From: Liolophura sinensis
Taxonomy: Eukaryota > Mollusca > Polyplacophora > Chitonida > Chitonidae
Assembly: GCF_032854445.1 (NCBI RefSeq)
Contig: NC_088302.1
Location: 11,405,338-11,469,337, forward strand
Direction of reading: 5' to 3'
DNA: 64,000 nt
Numbering within the stretch: position 1 is the stretch's first letter; each line of letters opens with the position of its first letter. Positions 11,290 through 24,300 of the stretch are shown piece by piece. The translations under genes and the position numbers were made by a program. The notes beneath the pieces were generated by a model. That model was not told the origin of the DNA and did not search any database. It saw only the letters and a list, made by a program, of their open reading frames with translations.

Positions 11290-13035
11290 GAAATGGTCCA
11301 GCCTGTCATAGAACAATTTCGGAGTTTTATGCAGTACTCAAGAATTTCACTTATGGTGTGAGGAAACCAAGCTAAGTCTGGTGGAAACCCATGATCATGT
11401 ACCAGGTTTCAATTCACTAGAACTAATGTAAATCAACCAATAAAGCGCTTTATTCATTTGAATTTAAGCATACAATAACTATCAACATGATCCTAAAATG
11501 AGTTTTTGTCACTGAAGATGCACCCCATATCTCTCAGGTTTCAAAATACTGGTTTGCAGAGGCAGTTGAAAAAGTTGAATAATTTTATCAACTTGTTGGA
11601 CATTGAGCTGAAGCTGTCCAAGGCCGTTCAGAGTTTAACATTTTCTGATTTACAATAATTCAGAAGACTTCCTCATGAAACTTACTATGAACAAAGAATT
11701 TGAAGTACCGGTATATGCAAAAAAATTAATGCATAAACAAAAGCATTTTGCACAAAATTGATTAACTAAAAACTTCGAAAAAACGTCACCTTCGCTGCAG
11801 ATACCCACACGATACTCAACCTTGATCTTACCTGGGATGCCAAGTCTAATCTCAGATCGAGGCCGAGTTTCACGTGGGTTTCCACTATTGGGAAGAGGTT
11901 TACCTTTTCACTGTTTTTCGAAGTTTATAGCTGAATTTATCAATTTTATCCAATATATTTGTATTAATTCACTAATACCAAAATTTATTAATTACCTTTC
12001 CATATATTTTAAATTGTTTGTTCTTAAGATATCTGAAAAACCTTGAATCACACCGAATCATTAGAAATGGTCACAAATTTCGAATGGCACTATTCTGTAG
12101 GCCAGCCTATGAATAGGTTTTCCAAACTCCACTTAACTTTAATTCCATATTAGCAGCATACTTCAGACAATACTGAGAAAAAAAAAGGCCGTCCTTTGTA
12201 CGTATATATCGAGCATATAAAGTCATGAGAAAACCAACACGAACACTTGTCTGACAAATTGTTCACTGTTTGGTTTTATTTTCTTTTTTAGTCTTTCGAG
12301 TCAAAAAAAAAAAAAAAAACCCAAAAGATGAGAATGCTTCAGAGATGAATATATTAAGATCGCAAAAAAAAACAAATGTCACCCTTTCCCTCTATCATCC
12401 ACGCACCATTTACTCGAGCCGTAAGCTTTAGTTTTGCCTTTTCAGCAGCCTTCCTGGGCTACTTCACAAAGTAAAACGAGAAAAAAAAAACAAAAGATGA
12501 CCGCTTAATTAAAACAGTTCAGGACCTTGCATGAAATAGCAAAACAATGACGACGAACACTAGAAAACCAACGATATTTACACCTCACTGCATCAGTGAT
12601 CATTAACAATTTCTATAAGCTCGGAATGGTGGAGGATTGTCCATTTCCTTCTGAACAAAATACAATCCTCCAGAATTTTGTCTTGCCTAAAAAGACAGAC
12701 TGAAGTTAACAAAACACAGAAATGTGAAAATCTGTACTGCTAAACTTTTAAAAAAATTAATCTTAAAGAATCAACAGCACTCATTTCTGAGTGCACTGCA
12801 GTTGTTAAAAACAATTTTTTCGCGTTTTTAATCTGTACAGAAATGCTAACTCAGTACTTAATGCCAGACAAATACCAGTGGACACGATTGAATTTTACAA
12901 AGAAATTTGAGGCATTCAAAAAGTGTTCCGTTTTCCGACTGAAGGCAGTATTACAGAAGCGAATGGTCCATACACAAATTCTCCTACAGTTTGTACAAAT
13001 TTATTAATTTTTTTTTTTTTTTACATAAATACAAT

Positions 13036-13158
13036 TTATAATTCTGTCTTCTTTTTCTTCTTGCCGCCTTTCGACTTTCCAGATCTGTTGTACCCTTTCA
13101 GTTCATTTGTTGCTTCCTTAGCCAAAAATTTAAGGAAATCATCCACCTCGCGTCCACC
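13036..13158 (-). CDS. PDIA3: PDIA3 exon 13: C terminus, Lys-rich tail, KTEL
   Basis: [20 protein letters not shown], then a Gly/Ser/Lys tail ([10 protein letters not shown]) ending KTEL and TAA. KTEL fits the K/H-x-E-L ER-retrieval pattern; human PDIA3 ends QEDL. Confidence 0.94.
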   Translation of the reverse strand, partial: GGREVDDFLKFLAKEATNELKGYNRSGKSKGGKKKKKTEL

Positions 13159-16100
13159 CTGCAAAGATGGAAATACACCCTTGTTTATTAATTTATTTCA
13201 TTTATATGAATGGTGTGTTATGCCATACTAAAAAATACCTCACTTACCCTTACCTCAATTGTTTCGCACAGGAAAGAACGACCTTCAGTGCAATTTGTGC
13301 ACATTATTAATTTGATTTTGGAGACAAAACTACAGTGTTTGGATTGGCCAGTTTCAGGGCTTCACAGAAAGTTTAATTTTATCAGCCAACACAGAAAAAT
13401 GCCCCCGGAATATGCTTAAATAAACACCTATGCAAAAAGATTGAAAAATTCCATACAAGACGGCAGAGCCCAGGAGGGAACCCATGGCCATTAAACCATT
13501 GTAAACACAAGACTGAAACTGGTCATTGAGGAGATTCCGACTACCTACATTAATTCACATAGGGGAAGGAACCTGAAGCGCCCAAGGCAAACCACCAACC
13601 TTTGGCAAGCTATTGACAAACTTTCCCACATGTGCCAGATATGCACACCATGTTGGTGGAAGACGTGGTTTTAGACGAATGTTATACTGCACCAAGGCCA
13701 CATAAGACAAACAATTATTGTCACCAAAGGCCCAGAAGCAGTGAAAGATAGAGAATGTACATTCCCTGTTCAAGGCTGAGTTTGAACTGCCACCTTTTGC
13801 ATGTTAACAACTGAAAGACGAGACCACGGTCTGCTCCCCATATCTTAGGCAAAGCAGCTCATCCTCGACAGATCGAGAATTTAAGTAGAAAATACCATGA
13901 AAATTCCTAAATGCCACATCCCCCATAGACTAAAGCTTCACAAATCTTAACACTACAAATATACTTTCTAATCCCCGATTCTTCCAACAAGGTTGCAGCA
14001 AGAATGGTAATCTTACAATGAAAACTGGACCTCAACACCAAGCATCAGACAAAAGTGAGTATCCTCATGGTTCAGAATTACGTCCCTTTGTTGTCATCCT
14101 CTGCTTAGCCTTACTGTCTTTACAGAAAATTCAAGCAAGGTCAAAGGTCACCATTTCTGGTCATAACAACCTGGAAATGTATTGTTGACCACTGCTCAAT
14201 AATGAGCACAGCGGCCACAGAAATAGTGACATGCAGAAAAACAGCTGATCACCATTCAGAATGAAAATTACACCCTCGCACATCACTCTTGTACGACATG
14301 TACTTATTTATTTGATTGATGTTTTACGCCGTACTCAAGAACATTTCACTTATACGACGGCAGCCAGCATTATGGTGGGTGGAAACCGGGCACAGCCCGG
14401 GGTAAACCCACGACCATCGGCAGGCTGCTGGTAGACCTTCCCACTTACGGCCGGAGAGAAAGCCAGCATGAGCTGGACTTGAACTCGCAGCGACCGCATT
14501 GGTGAGAGACTCCTGGGTCATTAGGCTGCGCTATGTACGACATGTAAGATAGAAGTACAATTTCGTTTGCATGTTAGAATTAGACATGGTTCTAGGATAT
14601 ACGTTATTATTATTCATACGCAGACAACTTGTTGCTCAACAGGACAACTTACCTGGTAGGTTTGGGGGCTATTTTTATTTCCTTTAGGAGCATAATAAAT
14701 GGTGGGGAAGCTGAAACAAATGAAATGTACAAATGTCAATGAAGAATTGACCTAAAAAGAACAACTAAAGTCTTATTAATAATTAGCATTAAAATTTGTA
14801 CAAAATTTTTTTACTCTGGTTGATTCGAACACTCTGCAGGTGAACTAAAACTTTTTATATTTTTCTAACGTGACTATAAAGACGTGACTCATTTTGATTG
14901 ATTCAAATGTAGGACATCCTTTTGAAGAAATGAGAGTTTCAGCAGTGAGTGAGCGAGTGCTTGCGGTTTAATGTCATACTTCACAATTTTTCAGTCATAC
15001 AACAACAAAGGAGTCCTTAGGGTACACGTACGTGTAATGTGCCGCCTTGTTGCTGGACGGATTTCCATCACTCTTTTATCTAGTGCTGCTACACGGAGAC
15101 AATTTACCGCAGGCAAGTAAGCCGCTCCGTCCGAGCCAATATATTGATACGGGTCAACCAGTTGCTGTACTATCCCCTTAATGCTGAACACCAAGCAAGG
15201 AAGCTACCCCTTAATGCTGAACACCAAGCAAAGGAGATACAACTTCCTCTTTTAAAGTCTTAGGTGTGACTCTACCCAGGCTTCTAGCGCTCCAGAAGCG
15301 GACACTCTACTAACCGTGCTATCGGGCCCAGTGGGTTTCAGCACTGAAAGTAATATTTAAAATATGAAGTGGAGCGGACTGCATCATCTGAAGCCCAAAT
15401 GGAGTGGGCTACATCATCTGAAGCCAAAGTGGAGTGTTATGCATCATTTGAAGCCACAGCAAAAGCACCCCTTGAGCACACTCACCCTCTCACTTCATAC
15501 TGTTTAGGAACATCATTTGCTGTGGCATCCATCTTAGCAATAGTAATTTCTGGCTCATCCTTGAGCTGAAAAAAAAAGAAAACCAAAACTTGATATGCAT
15601 GTCCAGAACAAGGGAAGCAACTCTTCATTACTAACCCTCCTAATGAAGGTAAAAACATCTCACATCAGACAATCAAATTGAAAGCCTGTTGTTGTCGCCA
15701 TGTGCCTATCTGTGATCAACAGCAAGACTTAAGCTATAAATGATTCATTCAGTTCAGAAAAATGTTTTGAAATACTACATTTCCACTCAAATGGAATTTT
15801 ATTTACATGCATAACATTGTACTAGACCATTTTTGACAAATTTACAAGGTGGATCAGGATTATTTGAAGAAGCAGCATAAAGCCTGGTGAAACCTCGCAC
15901 TTGGTCAATGGCTTATCTGCTGCAGCCAGAATAACTGCTACAGCCTGTCTGCGCCCCCAAAATATAAAATATAAACAACTACTCTATTAGACGTTATCAA
16001 TATGAAGGTTGATAACACATATTTATCAGTACGTGTACACTGTGAAGAGATTGAACTACGGGTTGACATAGGCACTCACCTTTTCCGCTAACTCGTCATA

Positions 16101-19100
16101 TTTTGGAGCTAAAGATTTGCAATGTCCACACCAAGGAGCGTAAAATTCTATCAAAACATCTTTGTTTTCATCATTGACGATCTCATCAAAATTTTCTGCT
16201 ACAACCACCTGAAAATGAAAAGACAAACATTATTTGACAGTACAGTTATGCTAGATGAAATGACAAGTGTCAACCTTCCGTAGCAATTAAGCAGCATTAA
16301 GGTGAAGGCTACACATTATAGACAGATTCAAGTTGTAAAACCAAGTGATAGAGGAAACATGAAAAACCTGCAGTTCTAAAACCACTAGCACAATGAGAAT
16401 GTAATTGAAGTTCATTGTAAATCATAACTTACAACTGACACCCTCTGGCATGTAGGGATTGTAAGGTAGTAACAGTTGTCAGTTTGAAATCAGGAATTAC
16501 AACTGAAGTTTGTAAATTTGAAAAAGATTTTCAGGGCAAAGTTGATGGTTTTTTTTCTCCTGATATACAAGGGCTTTGGACGTAAAGTTACGTTCTCAAA
16601 GGAATTATTTTCTTTAGTAAAGGATGATATTCTACTGGGGAAAATGTAACTTTACCACCAGAAGTAATCTCTCATGAAATTTATTTGCCTCAAAAAATGC
16701 TCTTCTGTGGTTGAATTTTCATGTCATTTAGGGTAATTTTCAGTATGTCAGAGCTGAATCAGGGTTTCTACAGGTATATGAAAATAAAATTCAAGGAGTT
16801 TCCAGTAGTTTTTTTTGTCATTTTCAAGGCTAGTTTAAATATCATGGTGCAAATTATAGACTATATTTTAAGTCTGAATTATAGATGCTTTAATTTGCAT
16901 GCATGTATATTGAATAGTACGCTTGCTATCTGTAGGATCCTAGTAAAATGTAATTTCCTCTGTCAGAAAAATTTGTTACGAAATTAATTTGTACATTCAG
17001 TTTATTTAAACACAACATTATGATCAATACATTGGAGTAACACAGCCTGACCTGATAAAACCAGACGGCGTACACATTTATGTTTCGGCACATATTCTAA
17101 AACATTTAATTTACCTGGGATCCAAAAAAAAGATAGTTTATTAAGTGAAAAAGTATAAATTTTTCATGGGAGTTAACTTCATTTACAGGTGTAACTCTAC
17201 CGAGATTTATTTCCCTTGATAATTTTTTTTTTTTTTTTTAACTGTTGGCGATAAAAGGCATTCCCCAAAATGCCATGATTCTCATTCGTTATTTAACAAA
17301 AATGATTTCAAGCATTATTTAATGTAAGTCAACTTGCAACAATGCTGAACCTCCTTTGTAGATTTCTGTCAAGTAATCGCCATAAAACTGTTGTTGTATC
17401 ACTAAGATGAGGCCGTTTGAAATGAAAGTGGATTATTTTCATAAGAAAAATTGCGAAAAATCGGCTAAAAAACCCAGAAAACTCTCATGGTAGATTTTGT
17501 AAAACATTTGTATTTCTTCTTAAGTAAATAAATTTGTCGCCAAAAAAATTCGCATTTTTCAAATTTTATCACCATTTCCAAAAATTTTTCTAAATTTGTG
17601 ACAATGGCAAGAGCCAGCGGAAGCCCTGATTATGGGAGAATTATCAGCGAGCTCCCGATATACAGACTAGGTGGTCAGCAGACAATATTGAAGTTCCGGA
17701 CAAACTAAGATTTTCAAGAAGTTTCCAGGAGTATTTGTATTTTTATGGACTTTCAAGTACTTGAAAATGAAATTGTATTTTTCAAGGGCTTTCAAGGAGT
17801 TTCAAAGGACTGTGCGCACCCTGTGAATTCTACTGTGGACTCCTCCTTTAAGACATAAGATCTCTAGGTGAAGTCCACATATCTCACCTTGACTGGCTCG
17901 TCATTTGACTCTGGTACAGGCTCAGATTTCAAGTAAGGTTTCAATTTTCCATCCAGGAAATCATTAACAAAAGCTTCTAAGGTGTCCAGTCTGAAAATAC
18001 AAAGTTTTCTTGTACTATTCTAAAGTAGCAAATCAATACAGCAATGTGATATCACACTTGGATTTTCAATCTAAAAAGTTCTGTGTCTGGTTCATTCTTC
18101 GGTAAGACAATATTCTTGACAAGGTAAGTTTTCAAGCTAACATTGTATTTGTTTTCATGGCCACATTCTGAATATATCATCCCATTTACTATTCAAATTC
18201 TTTATTTCCTCCAGAAAAACACAAACTAAGGTTCAAGTGGAAGACTTACGAAAGTTTCTCTTTCATGGGAAATTTTTGATCCTTCTCGTCCCTGATAGCA
18301 ACCACTGGTTGGTCGGCAGCTTTCAATCCAAACTCAGCCAGCTCGTGGGAGAAAGAATCTACATTAGAGACGCTGAAGTAGACAGTTTTTCCAGCTTCCC
18401 TCAGTTTCTTTCCCACTTTCATAGCCCTGTAAAGACAAAATCACCTATTTATTAGGTATGGAATGATGCAAGGTTCATCAATTTCATTGGTGTTATTTCA
18501 CTTATGACAAGCATTACAAAGGTCAGCTTTCAGAAACCTCGTTAAAATCTTGCAAAATTAAAAAGCAAAAGAACTTCCAGTTCTGATAAAATTCCAACCT
18601 CATTCAACCCATCAAAGCTGGATTTAAATGCATGCTATTAATACCAGTTGGTCCCAAATACTGCTGTTATGCTGCAATGCTTGTGAGCTACCACAAAGTT
18701 CTACATAAGAGAACAAAAGACTTAGTCAACCCTCTTCAGGCAGTTTATGCTCCTCACCAGCCAAGTGCCGATGGTTTTAACCATGTGCTTGCCAAATGTC
18801 CTGGCCTAACAAGTTTCTTTACAGAATGAAGATAATTTACAACCACAATATAAACAAATTTCGTACGCACCTGTTTCTCCAATAGTTGGAACCTTTGGGG
18901 TTCAGTTTGAAGTTCACATCAAAGTAGATGGTCACTAAGGGCTTTTTGAAATTCTCTGCATTACCCGGAGTTCTGAATCCACACAGGCCCACCCTGTCAA
19001 GAGTACAAAGTTTGTGAGGGTGAGATGAGCAGGTTGACATACAAAATAGTCCTGATAGCTTACCCATGCTTCAGTACCAGGACTGATGTAATCACAACTG

Positions 19101-21358
19101 TCAGCTGAGTAAGGATGCAAAGTAAACAGTATCTATTGCACATCATAAGCATGTATGAATGTTAATCAAAAACAAAATTAGAAGACCCCCCAACACTCTC
19201 AGTCATATACCCCCACACCCCCCTCAACAGCCCGTCATATACCCCCCACCTCCATCAACAATTCCAGGCGTATAACCTCACCCCATCAACAGTCCCAGTC
19301 ATATATACCCACTCCACTGAACAGTTCCAGTTATATACCCCACCACCATCAACAGTTCCAGTCATATACCCCACCCTCATCAACAGTCCAAGCCATATAG
19401 ATCCCCTTTACTGAATAGTCCCAGCCATACACACCCCGCTCTATTCAACAGTCCAAGCCATATTGATCCCCTTTACTGAATAGTCCCAGCCATATACACC
19501 CCCTCTATTCAACAGTCCAAGCCATATAGATCCCCTTTACTGAATAATCCCAGCCATACACACCCCCTCTATTCAACAGTCCAAGCCATATAGATCCCAT
19601 GCCATCAACAGTCCTAGCCATATAGATCCCATTCCATCAACAGTCCTAGCCATATAGATCCCATTCCATCAACAGTACTAGCCATATAGATCCCATGCCA
19701 TCAACAGTACTAGCCATACAGATCCCATGCCATCAACAGTACTAGCCATACAGATCCCATGCCATCAACAGTACTAGCCATATAGATCCCATTCCATCAA
19801 CAGTACTAGCCATATAGATCCCATTCCATCAACAGTACTAGCCATATAGATCCCATGCCATCAACAGTCCAAGCCATACAGATCCCATGCCATCAACAGT
19901 CCTGGCCATATACACCCCCTCCATTTAACAGTTCTAGCCATATAGATCCCCCTCCATACAACAGTCCTGTGCCATCAGCAGTCCTAGCAATTTATACCCC
20001 CTCCAATTAACATTCCTAGCCATATAGACCCCGTTCCATCAGCAGTCCTAGCCATATAGACCCTGTTCCATCAGCAGTCCTAGCCATATAGACCCCGTTC
20101 CATCAGCGGTCCTAGCCATACACCCCATACCATCAGCAGTTTAAGCCAAATACCCTCTTTCCCTTCAGCAGTGAAAGACTCCATCCCACAACAGCCCTGC
20201 CCGTGGGGAGCTGTGGCTGCACCAGTCCAGAAGATCCATTCCCTTGACCCACAGCCATGAGAAATAACTCTTGCTGAACCAGTGAGGAACCTGCAGTACC
20301 GATGGCTTCTCTCCTTGGCTACTGCCGTTTGATCCGACCCAGCATTCACTTATTTGTATGATTCACAGAACTTACACAGAAGATGAGATCCAATTCTTCA
20401 GTTTACTCAGTTTAGCACCATCTGTGTATTTCTGTTCTGCGTCCTCAAACTTGTTGTGATAAATTTTAGGCTGGAAAAGTACAATTTCACTGAAAGGAAA
20501 AGAAAAAGGTTGCTTTGTGATCAGATGCACGAGTACAGTCTGTATATTTATTTAGCCGGATTTCCAGGCTGTAGTCAAGACTTTTCCACTTGCATATCAT
20601 TTTCAGTTCCATGGCTGAAAGACACTCAGGGTAACCCTGCAGGGATGGCATTATGGTCAAGAAACAAAAATCAGATTTGTGTTCGCTATGTTTAAGCTGC
20701 CCCATGGTGTCCAATATTTTCGTCACCTAATACACAACAAACACGTTTCATATATCATTGCTAACCATCAATATTACCACAAGTGCTGCAGTACTGTATT
20801 GGAGTTTTAAATGTCCAAATTTATTATTCCTGTTCTTAAACATTAAAAAAATGGTTTTTTTTTCCCAATAATTACTTGTCATTGTACAAACAAAACTATG
20901 TATTTGTACAAATAGTGAAATTCCACGAATTCATGAAAAAATCACATGCCTCAAACCATCATTTCCATGCTTTCCCACATGTGACATACTCATGTAGGTC
21001 CACTGGTGAAATGCAAGCAATCTCCACTGAACTATATTCCAAGGACCTTAATCTAACCACAGGAGTTTCACATGGGACGGAAGTAAAATGTTGCTCCTTC
21101 CCACCATTCCGCTTTCCTCAATGTTTTAGTATTTTCACTTGTACATAAATTTAAAATCCAGTGTCAGAGAAAAATTCATCACTCACTCTGAATATCCATA
21201 TTTGTCCATAACTTTTTTATCCGTTGTGATGGCAAAGTTGTAATCTGTACTGAGTGAATCAGCTGCTTCTTAAATGTTGTGGCAAGTTCACTTTCAGCGT
21301 CCTTAAAGAAACCTGAAACAGCAACAAAACACAGCCTTAAATTTTTTCTCTCTTTCTC

Positions 21359-21395
<37 letters not shown>

Positions 21396-24300
21396 GACGT
21401 GAAACTCCATACTTTCATGCTTCAGTCCTATCATTTAACATCCAGACATATCAGATGGGTTGTGTGTCGGCACAGGTGTATCATCACTAGCATGAAAGAA
21501 ACAGGGAGGCAGCACCAAGGATTGCCAAGTGCAGCGATACCTATGATTTGTAAAGAGTGACAAAGAATTGCTAAAGAGGGAGGTACCAAGGATTGCCACA
21601 TGAAGCTGTAACGAATTGCTTGTGCATGTACACAAGGATTACCAAGTAGGGCAGTAACAGGGAGGCACAAACGATTGGTAATGAAGGAGGCACAAACGAT
21701 TGGCAAGGTCTCATAATGCAGGAGGTACCAAGTATTGGTAATGAAGGAGGCACAAACGATTGGCAAGGTCTTATAATGCAGGAGGTACCAAGGATTGGTA
21801 ATGAAGGAGGCACAAACGATTAGCAAAGTCTCATAATGCAGGAGGTACCAAGGATTGGTAATGAAGGAGGCACAAACGATTGGCAAAGGCTCATAATGCA
21901 GGAGGTACCAAGGATTGGTAATGAAGGAGGCACAAACGATTGGCAGGGTCTCATAATGCAGGAGGTACCAAGGATTGCTAATGGAGGAGGTACACGTGAT
22001 TGTCAAGGGTTGGTAATGCAGGAGGTACACATGATTGTCAAAGGTTGGTAATGGAGGAGGTACAGAGGTATTGCCAAGGATTGGTAATGGAAGAGACACA
22101 AAAGGACTGGTAATGGAAGACGTACAAAGGATTGAAAAGGATTGCAAATGGCAGAGGTAATTGCCCTTGGGGAACTAAACACGCTTGTGAAGTCAACATA
22201 ACAAGCAAGCAGCAAATTACAACTGAAATACTAGTCCTGAAGCCCTCAAATCTGGTATTCAGTACACACATGGCCCACTACAGCTTAATTAAATCCTACA
22301 CCCTAACCCTGCTTTCATAATTTTGACATAAAAGTGATCTTTTCAGACAAAACAAGATAAAAACAGGCTAAGTCATGCCCATTCAGCCTTCTACAGCGCC
22401 CATTGAAATAAAAAAAGGGTACCTGCACTGCAGCACCTTGATTAAGGCCTTACAGCACACTTGACACTTCTATCACATCTAATTCTTTCAATGGATTGGC
22501 AATGCCAATCTGTAACAGAGAAAGAGCCTTAATGCCTTTAGAGGTGAAAAAAAAACATAGCAACGAACTTTGAAGACTTCAAGGCTTATGCACCAGAAAA
22601 GTAACAAACATTTTGACCAATGGACGCAAATTCAAATGTAACAATGTGTTGCTCATGCTTCAGTCCTATCATTTAACATCCCGACAGATCAGAGGGGTTG
22701 TGTGTCGGCACAGGTTTATCATCATTAACATGAGCTTTCAGAAATTTGGAACGTTCGTCAAAACAACTTATCACTTATTAGGCTTGCCTTTCATCAACAC
22801 TTTGACTTCTGTTGTAAAGATCTTCCACATTAGATGACTCATTCAATTATCCACTTACACTTTAGCTATGCAAAAATAAATGACACCTTTGTCACCTAAC
22901 TGATACAGGTACGTACCAATAATTCCATACTCATCAGATTCCAAAAATTTCTTGGCATCTTCCACAGATTCCAGCAGTCTGGCACTCGGACCAGCCTTGG
23001 ACTTCATCACTTTGACGATTCCCTCTGTAAAAATGAAACGAAGCAGATTAGGTCACAAAAAAAGAATTATCTCCTACCTCTTGCCAACTAATAACTGACA
23101 GACTAATAACAACTGACAGACTAATAACAACCGACAGACAAATAACAACTGACAGACTAATAACAACTGACAGACTAATAACAACCGACAGACAAATAAC
23201 AACCGACAGACTAATAACAACTGACAGACTAATAACAACCGACAGACAAATAACAACTGACACACTAATAATAACTGATAGACTAATAACAACCGACAGA
23301 CTAATAAGAACAAACTCGTGAATAAAAGTGTTTTCTAAGCTTCAATAAGCTTACAGTTATACTCTTTTTGTTTTCTCCAGTAACTGAGGCGAATAAAAAA
23401 TAGAGTTGCTTGTATCATTATAAAATTTCGTTAACACCTCTGCTAATGTATAAACAAGCATGTTCATTTTATTGGTGTTCAACAGCTTACTCAAGAATAT
23501 TTCACTTCAATAATGATGGTCAAGCTTAGAAGCTGAGAAAACCGGACTGACACAATATAGAAAATTCCTGTATCTTGCCATGTATCTATTTTAAGCAACA
23601 GCCAGACACAGCGTTACCCTGTAATTCTCATGATCCTCTCACATCTAATATTTCAAGCAAAGTTATTAATTGGTATTATCAAAACCATATGTTGTTCACT
23701 CACCAATATATCTCATTTAGCATTTCAATATACCTAAACAAAGTCATGCGAAACTAACTATAATTAACCATGGCCTTAATAAACTGAGCTTCCATCATAA
23801 GAGCGGAATTCCACTCATCACATGTATCAAAATTTAGTCCACAATCCTGCTCACCAGCATCCCTGGGGCCATTGTAGTCTTCTGCAAACTCTCCATCTCT
23901 GAATATCTTCAGTGTTGGGTAGCCACTGACTCCATGTTTACTGCAGACATCCTTCCCACCCTCTGCTGTGCAGTCAACCTGCAAGTCAAGGGGAGATAAC
24001 AAGGTCAGTGTTAAAATAATGTGAAATGTTCAGTGTGGATTTATTTGATTGTTGTTTAACGCCATATTTACTGGTGACTTCAGGTCAACCTGCCACTGGT
24101 TAAGAACACTAAGATAAATACCTACAAACAAATATAGAAAGGTGCTTATCAGAGGGTGTAATCTTAACTGAACTGGACATCGAAAATACTAATTCACACA
24201 GTGCTTCTTTAAGTCTTTAACAGTCTGGTAACCGAGTGGTTTAAATGTTATTAGGAGATATGAGTAGAGAACTAAGCAGCTGTTCCAGGGTCTCACCTTA

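Larger units (their letters stand above)
6961..13035. other. Intergenic region between convergent HMGCR and PDIA3
   Basis: No convincing gene on either strand. It holds the 7217 hairpin, three foldback elements (8341-9017), SINE copies (9880-10243, 10485-10622, 10962-11289), a ~20-bp duplication at 9548-9592, and AT-rich sequence. The right part probably includes the PDIA3 3'UTR; AATAAA on the minus strand at 13000-13005 is one candidate signal. Confidence 0.7.

Noticed and set aside
19190-20155. CRISPR-like regular repeats
   Set aside because: Units are head-to-tail without unique spacers, diverge gradually, and lie in an intron of a eukaryotic gene.
21431-22147. 238-codon minus-strand ORF
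   Set aside because: It spans the 60-bp minisatellite; the peptide is a 20-residue repeat and the unit length is a multiple of three, so the frame stays open by arithmetic.
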